A DNA stretch of 64,000 nucleotides from Chelativorans alearensis (GTDB lineage Bacteria; Pseudomonadota; Alphaproteobacteria; Rhizobiales; Rhizobiaceae), in assembly GCF_010993735.1 (NCBI RefSeq), contig NZ_WQNI01000013.1, forward strand, positions 62,001-126,000, in the 5' to 3' direction. Each line of letters begins with the position of its first letter. Position 1 is the first letter of the stretch. Under the pieces are notes generated by a model. It saw nothing but the letters and a program-made list of their open reading frames with translations, searched no databases and was not told the origin of the DNA. The translations under genes and the position numbers were made by a program. Of this stretch, positions 19,988 to 26,485 are shown piece after piece.

Positions 19988-20977
19988 ATGCTCAACGTCA
20001 CTTTAAGACAGCTCCGCGCGCTTCAGGCGATCTATGCGTCGGGGAAAATATCCAGTGCTGCCAAGGAATTAGGTCTGACTGCGCCGGCTGTGACACTGCA
20101 GCTCAAGCAGGTGGAGGAAGAGGCCGGAACCATGCTCTTCGACCGGACGGCCGACGGCATGCGTCCGACTGACGCAGGCCTGGCCTTTATCGAAGCTGCC
20201 CAGGCGATCGGCGAACGGCTGCGCCTTCTCCAGGACGAGGTCGACGCGATAAAGGGCATCCGAAAAGGCACGCTCAGGCTTGGCGTCGTGTCGACGGCGA
20301 AGTACTTCGCGCCGCAGTTGATGGCCGGCTTCATGAGGGAGTTTCCCGATATCGACATGACGTTGGCGACGGGCAACCGGCAGGAGACCATCGCCAACCT
20401 GAAGAACCATGCGGTCGATATCGCGCTTATGGGCCGCCCGCCGAAGGATGTGCCGGTCCGCGCCATGGTCTTCGGCGACCACCCTCTCGTCATCGTCGCC
20501 CGGCCGGACCATCCGCTGGCCGGCGTCCGCGACATCTCCAAGAAACGCATCGCACAGGAGCATTTCCTCATCCGCGAACGCGGGTCGGGGACGCGCGTTT
20601 CGTTGGAGATCTTCCTGGGCGAGATACCGGGCCGGCTCGACAATCTCGGCACCGAGATGGGCTCGAACGAAACCATCAAGCAGGCCGTGATGGCGGGTCT
20701 CGGCATCGCTTTCATTTCCGCGCACACGGTCGCTTCCGAGCTGGAGACCGGACGGCTTGTCATCCTGGATGTCGTCGGCATGCCGATCAGGCGGCAGTGG
20801 TTCTCGATCAGCCGCTCGGACCGGACCAAGTCTCCTGCCATGACCGTCTTCGAGGATTTTCTTCTCGATAAGGGTGCGATGTACCTGCCCCTCTTGAGCA
20901 CGCTCTACCCCGATACCGCCTATGGGAAAGACGGCACAACCGCACCGGCCTTGCAGCCGGCGACGCGCGCGCCCTGA
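19988..20977 (+). CDS. cbbR: LysR-type regulator of the Calvin operon
   Basis: A 329-residue LysR-family regulator. The N-terminal winged helix (about 1-62) begins VTLRQLRALQAIYASGKISSAAKELGLTAPAVTLQLKQ, close to known CbbR proteins, and the effector domain follows from about residue 90 (LRLGVVSTAKYFAPQLM). CbbR activates cbb genes in response to metabolites such as NADPH, RuBP or phosphoenolpyruvate. Its position, divergent from cbbF with a shared 130-base control region, is the standard arrangement. It is followed by a strong hairpin shared with the convergent gfa gene. Confidence 0.95.
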   Translation: MLNVTLRQLRALQAIYASGKISSAAKELGLTAPAVTLQLKQVEEEAGTMLFDRTADGMRPTDAGLAFIEAAQAIGERLRLLQDEVDAIKGIRKGTLRLGVVSTAKYFAPQLMAGFMREFPDIDMTLATGNRQETIANLKNHAVDIALMGRPPKDVPVRAMVFGDHPLVIVARPDHPLAGVRDISKKRIAQEHFLIRERGSGTRVSLEIFLGEIPGRLDNLGTEMGSNETIKQAVMAGLGIAFISAHTVASELETGRLVILDVVGMPIRRQWFSISRSDRTKSPAMTVFEDFLLDKGAMYLPLLSTLYPDTAYGKDGTTAPALQPATRAP

Positions 20978-20978
20978 A

Positions 20979-21001
20979 GGGAAGCGGCACCGCCGCTTCC
21001 C
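20979..21001. terminator. Bidirectional hairpin between cbbR and gfa
   Basis: GGGAAGCGG, a five-base loop (CACCG) and CCGCTTCCC form a perfect nine-pair stem starting one base after the cbbR stop and ending 10 bases before the gfa stop. There is no T tract on either side, so it may work as a GC-rich terminator or 3' protector for both convergent transcripts. Confidence 0.65.
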
Positions 21002-21011
21002 GGGTCAGACG

Positions 21012-21458
21012 TCATGCTGCCTGAACGGGGTCTCCGCTGTTCGCCCAGCCGGGATGCCGCGGCAGCCCGTCCTCGGGGATCGTCAGCATGGGATGCTTGG
21101 AGTTGACGAAGACCCAGCGGTCCGGCTGCGCTCCAACCTCCGCATCGCGATCCAGCGTCGGGATGTGGATCAGGAGATGGTCCGGGAAGGCGTCCACATA
21201 AAGGAACATGTGGCAGCCGCAATCCTTGCAGAAACGGCGATGGCAGGTCGGTTTCGTATCGAAATTGCGGATCTTGTCCTCGCCTGCCGTGATCTTGAAC
21301 GCGCTGCGTTCCACCACCGCGATCAAGGCGAGCGCACCTCCGCAAGTATCTGTGCAGTCGGTGCAAAGACAGTAGTGAACTTCGGCGGGCGTAGCGTTGT
21401 ATTCATAACGCACCGGATTGACATCACACCGGCAACCACCTTTCGCGAGAATAGCCAT
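21012..21458 (-). CDS. gfa: GFA-family glutathione-dependent formaldehyde-activating enzyme-like protein
   Basis: A 148-residue zinc protein of the Gfa/CENP-V family. Cysteines at 9 and 11 (GCRC), 30, 32 and 35 (YCLCTDC) and 77, 80 and 82 (FCKDCGC) match the two zinc sites of the family. Gfa binds glutathione and was proposed to speed formation of S-hydroxymethylglutathione, the frmA substrate; that catalytic role has been disputed, and many family members have other functions. Here the setting beside fghA, frmA and the cbb genes favours formaldehyde metabolism. GAGGAAAC precedes the start. It is convergent with cbbR. Confidence 0.8.
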   Translation of the reverse strand: MAILAKGGCRCDVNPVRYEYNATPAEVHYCLCTDCTDTCGGALALIAVVERSAFKITAGEDKIRNFDTKPTCHRRFCKDCGCHMFLYVDAFPDHLLIHIPTLDRDAEVGAQPDRWVFVNSKHPMLTIPEDGLPRHPGWANSGDPVQAA

Positions 21459-22352
21459 GTTTCCTCCCTACACTCGACAGTGAGAACGATTTTCGAAACC
21501 CAAAGGGCGGCCTCTCCTCGTATTGGCAATCCCTTTTCCGCCCGGCAGCAAATTGAAATCCGAGCAAGTTGAACTGCGCCAATACACGACCCTCTTCACG
21601 GCGATGCCGTGAATTCAAACCTTTGATTCTCTTATTGGTTCTGATCGATGCTATTCTCCCTGATATTCTTCAGCAATAGTACTTAGGTGCCTCGTTAGGC
21701 ATGCAGGCTGGAGAACGCCGCCTTCATCGCCGCGTCCCTCCGGCCTCTGGGGCGTGTTTCATCGTTGCCACGCCCGCTTTCGCGTCTGGCCATTGACCCT
21801 TCGACAAGCTCAGGGTGGGAAGCGGGGCGCGTCTTCGGCACCGCACGAGGCGCTTTGGGGGCACCTCAAATTAGGCGCGTCCAACGCGCCCCGCCGGAGT
21901 CTGTCCCGACGGTCGGCCGGTCACCCGGGCCCTTCTCCTTCCCGGCTGCACCCAATTGGGGGTGAGCCGGGCCGAACAAAAGCCCTGGCGGCTTCTCCGC
22001 AATGCCGGCAACGCAGGCTGTCGCCCAGCGCTCCCGGCACCGCCGGCCTGTCGCGGGCCCTCAGGCCTCCGGGTACCGAGCCCGAAGGGAAAGGTCTCCG
22101 CCGCCCTCCCGAACACCCGGTGCGCATCCGGTTCCCGCGAGAGCGATGGCAAGGATTGTACGGGCGGGCTGGGGAGGGGGGCGAAGATTCCTGCGAAAAA
22201 GTTGGAGAATTTTTTCTGCAGTGAGTGAAACCAATGGGTTGGCGGGAAAGAAAAAAATTTGTCGCCACATTTTATCCCCGCGCGGGCGAGGCATCGCCGG
22301 CTGAGGCGAAGGGCGCCCGCCGCCTTTCCAACACGTAATCCCTACCCGCGCG
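21459..22352. other. Long stretch without a convincing gene
   Basis: About 0.9 kb upstream of gfa with no reading frame that has a start signal, recognisable family or plausible composition. The first 200 bases are less GC-rich and may hold the gfa promoter. It contains one copy of the widespread motif CCCTTCGACAAGCTCAGGG at 21797-21815. Between about 21900 and 22200 it is Pro/Arg/Gly-coding in all frames, as expected of non-coding high-GC DNA. A small RNA cannot be excluded. Confidence 0.5.
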
Positions 22353-22460
22353 CGTCATCCCGGAAAGCCGAAGGCTTGTCCGGGACCCATTCCGTAACTC
22401 GTCGACCTTCCGGAATGGGTCCCGGACAGTCTCCGCTTCGCTCCGACTTCCGGGATGACG
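22353..22460. repeat. Palindromic repeat family A, copy 1
   Basis: A 108-base element with inverted ends (CGTCATCCCGGAA and its complement TTCCGGGATGACG) and inner arms around TCCGGGACCCATTCCG and CGGAATGGGTCCCGGA. A second copy of the same length lies at 41968-42075. It sits 40 bases beyond the 3' end of the DUF4139 gene and may serve as its terminator. Such elements recur in rhizobial genomes. Confidence 0.85.
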
Positions 22461-22500
22461 CCCGCGCGGGGTGGGGGCGGCGCTGGCTGGCCGGTGTCGC

Positions 22501-24504
22501 CTACAGGTTGCGGATGAAATCCGCCACTTGCTCTTCGAGCCCCTTCGCCCTGGCTTCCGCTTCGCGCCGGCGGTCGGTGAGGCCGGCGATCCGGTTCTCC
22601 TCCTCTTCGAGCATGGAGACGTAGCGCTGGCCGAGCGTGCTGTCGGCGGGGACGGCGGCGAGGTTGTCGCGGATGCGGGCCTGGCTGTCGGCGGCGCGTT
22701 CGAGGTCGCGTTCCATGTCGTCCACCGCGCGCGCGGCCTCAGCGGCCTGTTGCCGCAGTTCGGCGAGTTCGGCGAGCTTCGATGCCGTGTCCGGGTCGGC
22801 GGCCGCGCCCGACCAGCCGAACAGCGCATCGGCCTCGGCATTCAAGAGAGCGAAGACTTCCGTGTCGCTTCTCTCGGCGGTGGCGACGACCTCGGCCGTG
22901 CCTCCGGCGGCGATTTCCACCCGCAGCCGGTGATGGCTCGGGGTGGCGCTGTCGAGGGCGCCGGAGGAGAAACGCCAGCCATTGCGGCGGGGGTGCTCGA
23001 TGATCAAGGTGCGCGGCGCGTCGGCGGCGCCCTTGACGGAGTAGGTGGTGACGAGGCGGGAAAGGCGGGTGGCGCGCACCGTCCCGTCGACGATGGCGAT
23101 GCGGCTGACGGTTTCCCGCGGCTGCGACTGGGTAGTGACCTCCACCTTGCGGTCGGCGGCGAAGCTCGCCATGCGGCTTTCGCCGGCGGGCAGGCCGGTG
23201 AGCTGGGCATCGCCGATATACCCGTCCCGGTCGTCATAGACGGTGAGGAGGCCGGGCGGCAGGCTTGCCGCGGTGGCGTTTTCCAGAAACAGGGCGGCGA
23301 CGGGATGGGTGTCGTTGCGCTCCGGCTGGAAGACCGAAACCCGCTCGGCCGGCACCTCTTCGTCGACGAAGGGCACGGAAAGGGTCTGGCCGGCGGCGAG
23401 ATCGACAGGAGAGGGCAGACGGTAGGTTGCCGTCGTCTCGCCCTCCTCAGCCACCGCGCGGCCTATCGGGGCGGATGCCGGCATCTCGGCCGACATGACG
23501 GCTTCGGGCGCGGCCATCATCTGTTGCCGCATGTCGAAGCCCGCCGCCCCATCTTCCTCAGCCATGGACATGGCCTTGGCGGCGTCCGGGCGCGGCGGTG
23601 TCGCGCTCCCCACTGTCACCGGGACCTCCGGCCGCTCGTGCCAGTAGCGCTGGTGCAGGCGCTGGGCGAGGGTGACCGGGGCGCCGGAGGAGAGGGTGAG
23701 CGCGACGTTCTGCCAGTCCTCGCCGGTGGCGTTCTCGATCACCGCCCAGGCCTGCAGGCGGGCGGTACCTTCGCCGCCGGTCACCAGGCGGTATGCCGTC
23801 TTCCAGACGGGCGCGGGCACGACATAGGAAAGGCCTACGGCCCGGCTGCCCTCGCCCGACAGCTCGATCGCTATCGAGCGGATATCGTCGGTGCGGCCGC
23901 GGCCGCTGACGCTTGCCGCCTCCCGCACCTTCTCGCGCATCGCCTCGTCGAGGATGTCGAGCACTGCGTCGGCGCCGAGGTTCAGCACCTCGATCCCGCC
24001 GGAATCCGTCATCACGGAGAGGATGCGCTCGGTGCGGGATGTCTCGCCCTCCCCGGCCTGCCGGGTGCCGACGCCGAGAACGACGCCCTCGACCGTGCGG
24101 CCGCCGGAGGATGCGCGGACGCCAACGCCCTGCAGGGACGCCGCCAGGTCGGGGAGCGACCCCATCTCCTCCGGCGTGAAGGGCAGGCGCCGGAACGTCT
24201 CCTCGACGGGCGACAGGCCATCCAGCGTCACCGCGCCGATGGCGCCGGCCGGATCGCGGACGAGGAGGCTTTTCAGGATGTCGTCGACCTGCTCGAGGGG
24301 GACGTCGATGCGCAAGGTGCCCGATCCGTCGACGGGGGCGCTGCGGTGGACCTCGGCCAGGCCGCCGGAGGACAGCGTGATGGCCTCGATCCGGCTGCCG
24401 GATGCCCCCTCGGCCATAACGGGCGCGGCCAGCGCCAGGAAAATGGCGGCGGCGCCCGGCATGAGCGGCCATGCCGGCGTCAATCGGCTTTCCAGCGTTC
24501 TCAT
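22501..24504 (-). CDS. Exported DUF4139-domain protein
   Basis: A 667-residue exported protein. A signal peptide ends near APVMAEG; residues about 30-240 are the N-terminal domain (SGSRIEAITLSSGGLAEV start), and the DUF4139 region follows (YVVPAPVWKTAYRLV, GEDWQNVALTLSSGAPVTL). A C-terminal alpha-helical, coiled-coil segment of roughly 90 residues ends the protein (ELAELRQQAAEAARAVDD onward). The family has no established biochemical role; it is found on bacterial envelopes and contains immunoglobulin-like folds. I chose the ATG at 24504 behind AAGGAGGAG; the longer frame would place junk before the signal peptide. It stands alone between two repeat-rich gaps. Confidence 0.8.
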   Translation of the reverse strand: MRTLESRLTPAWPLMPGAAAIFLALAAPVMAEGASGSRIEAITLSSGGLAEVHRSAPVDGSGTLRIDVPLEQVDDILKSLLVRDPAGAIGAVTLDGLSPVEETFRRLPFTPEEMGSLPDLAASLQGVGVRASSGGRTVEGVVLGVGTRQAGEGETSRTERILSVMTDSGGIEVLNLGADAVLDILDEAMREKVREAASVSGRGRTDDIRSIAIELSGEGSRAVGLSYVVPAPVWKTAYRLVTGGEGTARLQAWAVIENATGEDWQNVALTLSSGAPVTLAQRLHQRYWHERPEVPVTVGSATPPRPDAAKAMSMAEEDGAAGFDMRQQMMAAPEAVMSAEMPASAPIGRAVAEEGETTATYRLPSPVDLAAGQTLSVPFVDEEVPAERVSVFQPERNDTHPVAALFLENATAASLPPGLLTVYDDRDGYIGDAQLTGLPAGESRMASFAADRKVEVTTQSQPRETVSRIAIVDGTVRATRLSRLVTTYSVKGAADAPRTLIIEHPRRNGWRFSSGALDSATPSHHRLRVEIAAGGTAEVVATAERSDTEVFALLNAEADALFGWSGAAADPDTASKLAELAELRQQAAEAARAVDDMERDLERAADSQARIRDNLAAVPADSTLGQRYVSMLEEEENRIAGLTDRRREAEARAKGLEEQVADFIRNL

Positions 24505-24628
24505 CGTCTCCTCCTTGGCTGATGGCCGGCTTATCCTACCCGTCCTGCCGCGGGGAGGCACCCTCCCCGCGCATGGCGCCTGCCGGTTCCCACAGATCAT
24601 ATCGGGGGTGGATGGGGAGCAAGGTTAT

Positions 24629-24783
24629 TGGATGGAGTCTTGGTTCGGCTTCGCCGGACCCCCACCCTCAATCCCTCCCCTCAAGGGGGAGGGAGGCAGG
24701 TCGAACCCGGCTTCGTCCCCCTCCCCCTTGAGGGGAGGGGTGAGGGGTGGGGGTCCGGCGAAGCCGAACCAAGACTCCATCCA
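24629..24783. repeat. Palindromic repeat family B, full-length intergenic copy
   Basis: A 155-base near-perfect palindrome. The outer arms (TGGATGGAGTCTTGG and complement) are identical for about 39 bases, the middle holds CCTCCCCTCAAGGGGGAGG and its mirror. The core recurs inside the E2 gene at 38091-38220, as a remnant at 36992-37087, and in part at 33449-33490. It lies between the DUF4139 start and the 3' end of the dehydrogenase gene. The 350 bases here hold no gene. Confidence 0.85.
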
Positions 24784-24820
24784 CATGCAATAGCCCCGCC
24801 GTCGTGGGGGAGACGTCCGG

Positions 24821-24840
24821 CCCTTCGACAAAGCTCAGGA
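24821..24840. repeat. CCTTCGACAAAGCTCAGGA short extragenic motif
   Basis: A copy of a short motif seen also at 21797-21815 and, inverted and partial, at 37036-37051. It lies 17 bases beyond the stop of the short-chain dehydrogenase gene and can fold into a weak hairpin; a transcription-end role is possible. Confidence 0.5.
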
Positions 24841-24856
24841 CAGGCGTCTGAAAGTG

Positions 24857-25603
24857 TCAGTAGGTGGTGCGGCCGCCGGACAGGTCGAAGACGGAGGCGG
24901 TGGTGAAGCTGTTTTCCCGGGAGACCAGCCAGGCGACCATGGCGGCGGCCTCGTCCACCTCCAGAAAGCGGCCGCGCGGGATGCGCACCAGCATGTATTC
25001 GATGAACTCCTTGGTGAGCGTATCGAGGATGCGGGTGTTGGCGGTGGCGGGGGTGATGGCGTTGACGGCGATGTCGTGTTTCGCCAGTTCCTTGCCGAGC
25101 GACTTTGTGAGGCCGATGACGCCGGCCTTGGCGGCCGAATAGGCGGAGAGATTGGGGTTGCCCTCCTTGCCGGCGACGGAGGAGATGTTGACGATGCGGC
25201 CGTAGTTGCGTGCCTTCATGGAGGGGATCACCACCTTGTTGACGTAGAAGGTGCCGTTCAGGTTGATCTCGACCACGCGGCGCCATTCGTCCGGGTCGTA
25301 GTCCTCCAGCGGCGCGTTGCCGCCGGCGATGCCTGCGGAATTGACCAGGATGGAGACGGGGCCGACCTCCTTCTCCACCTCCGCATGGACGCGTTCAAGG
25401 GCCGGAAGGTCGGTGATGTCGACGGTCTTTCTGGAAGCGGAAGGGCCGAGCGCCTTCGCCGCCTCGTCGAGCAGATCAGCGTTCAGGTCCCAGAGGCTTA
25501 CCCTGGCGCCGGACTCGATCAGCCGGCTGGCTATGGCGAAGCCGATCCCCTGGGCGCCGCCCGTCACCACGGCCACCTGGCCTTCAAGGTCTATTCTGTT
25601 CAT
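24857..25603 (-). CDS. Short-chain dehydrogenase/reductase, probably sugar-related
   Basis: A 248-residue classical SDR. Seen: the nucleotide-binding TGGAQGIG (15-22), Asp39 at the end of the second strand, which favours NAD over NADP, the NSAG motif (88-91), and the catalytic Ser142, Tyr155 and Lys159 (YSAAK). Length is typical. It lies 44 bases downstream of the L-rhamnose mutarotase gene on the same strand, so it may oxidise L-rhamnose, L-fucose or a derived deoxy-sugar acid, as SDRs do in non-phosphorylative pathways. Substrate assignment is inference; a 3-oxoacyl-ACP reductase-like role cannot be excluded. Confidence 0.88.
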   Translation of the reverse strand: MNRIDLEGQVAVVTGGAQGIGFAIASRLIESGARVSLWDLNADLLDEAAKALGPSASRKTVDITDLPALERVHAEVEKEVGPVSILVNSAGIAGGNAPLEDYDPDEWRRVVEINLNGTFYVNKVVIPSMKARNYGRIVNISSVAGKEGNPNLSAYSAAKAGVIGLTKSLGKELAKHDIAVNAITPATANTRILDTLTKEFIEYMLVRIPRGRFLEVDEAAAMVAWLVSRENSFTTASVFDLSGGRTTY

Positions 25604-25647
25604 GTGATTTCCGTTCGCTGGATGCTGATTCGGAACCTGCCGGCTTC

Positions 25648-25965
25648 CTATTCCAGGTGGAACATTTTCCTGAGCGGCACTTGCACCGGCTCGTTGTCAG
25701 CGAGGGTTTCCATGATGTCGGCCATGTGGTCCCACCAGCGGCGCACGACTTCGTTGGCGGGCAGCGCGTCCATCTTGTGGCCGTCGGCGCGCGTCAGGAT
25801 GGCGAAGAGGTGGTGGGTCTCCTCGTCGAGCCAGATGGAATAGTCCGAGACGCCGGCCTCGCGCAGGAGCGCGGCCAGCTCCGGCCAGATCTCGTCGTGG
25901 CGGCGCTTGTATTCGGCCGCCTGGCCGGGATCGAGGTTCATGCGAAAGGCGAACTTCTCGGGCAT
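25648..25965 (-). CDS. rhaM: L-rhamnose mutarotase
   Basis: Interconverts alpha and beta anomers of L-rhamnose (or a related 6-deoxy sugar). The 105-residue length matches RhaM/YiiL, and the hallmark [12 protein letters not shown] (Tyr19, His23) plus [14 protein letters not shown] and the C-terminal RKMFHLE are visible. I chose the ATG at 25965 preceded by GGGGAGGA. The frame is open upstream through four 15-base tandem repeats that would encode LQQAT-like pentapeptides; I regard that as leader, not protein. No other rhamnose gene is next to it except the downstream dehydrogenase. Confidence 0.9.
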   Translation of the reverse strand: MPEKFAFRMNLDPGQAAEYKRRHDEIWPELAALLREAGVSDYSIWLDEETHHLFAILTRADGHKMDALPANEVVRRWWDHMADIMETLADNEPVQVPLRKMFHLE

Positions 25966-25976
25966 CCGCTTCCTCC

Positions 25977-26036
25977 CCTGTTGCAGGGTGGCCTGTTGCA
26001 GAGTGGCCTGTTGCAGACGGGCCTTTTGCAGACCAC
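25977..26036. repeat. Four tandem 15-base repeats in the rhaM leader
   Basis: Units at 25977, 25992, 26007 and 26022 read CCTGTTGCAGGGTGG with small changes, most divergent in the fourth. The first unit overlaps the rhaM ribosome-binding site. The period is a multiple of three and in the rhaM frame, so an optional N-terminal extension cannot be ruled out. Confidence 0.85.
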
Positions 26037-26236
26037 CAGGATCTCTCATGCCATCGGTTCGCCGGCTTGGCAAACGCGCTGGCGTGCGCAAGCGTCTTCG
26101 GGAGGATGGCGCATCGGCGCCGTGCAGTGTGGCCTTGGGGACATAGTGCATTCCTTGCGAAGGGGCTATGGTGCCGGCGATGGCGGAACGCCGGGGTGGG
26201 GCAAAAGAACGTCATACCGCCAGAGAAGGACCGGAA

Positions 26237-26485
26237 ATGAACCAAAACTACGATGCATATGCCGTCGCCATCATCATCGCTTTCGGCGCGCTCATCATCG
26301 GCGGGCTGATGGCCGCGGCGATGGCGTTCGGCCAGAGCGACGCCTTCTTCTTTGCGCTCGGGGCGGCCGCGGCGGCATGGATATCGGGTTATGCGGTGTT
26401 TCTGGACCGGCCGCGCACCTTCATGGTTCTGGTGGGGCTGTCCGTGGTGATGGCGATCGCCTCGACGCTGGTGCTTGCCCTCTGA
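26237..26485 (+). CDS. Small integral membrane protein of unknown function
   Basis: An 82-residue protein with three predicted membrane segments (AIIIAFGALIIGGLMAAAMA, FFFALGAAAAAWISGYAV, FMVLVGLSVVMAIASTLVLA) and very short loops. It has no known domain that I can name. I chose the ATG at 26237 after GAGAAGGACCGGA; an upstream ATG at 26168 would add 23 charged residues before the first helix. Its stop and the stop of the convergent PIG-L gene share the palindrome TGATCA with no base between them. Confidence 0.6.
   Translation: MNQNYDAYAVAIIIAFGALIIGGLMAAAMAFGQSDAFFFALGAAAAAWISGYAVFLDRPRTFMVLVGLSVVMAIASTLVLAL

Noticed and set aside
22471-24522. 683-codon plus-strand frame opposite the DUF4139 gene
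   Set aside because: Shadow frame; the minus-strand protein has a signal peptide, coiled coil and known domain.
25977-26036. Short tandem repeats considered as a CRISPR array
   Set aside because: Units are contiguous with no spacers and are only 15 bases long; no cas genes nearby.
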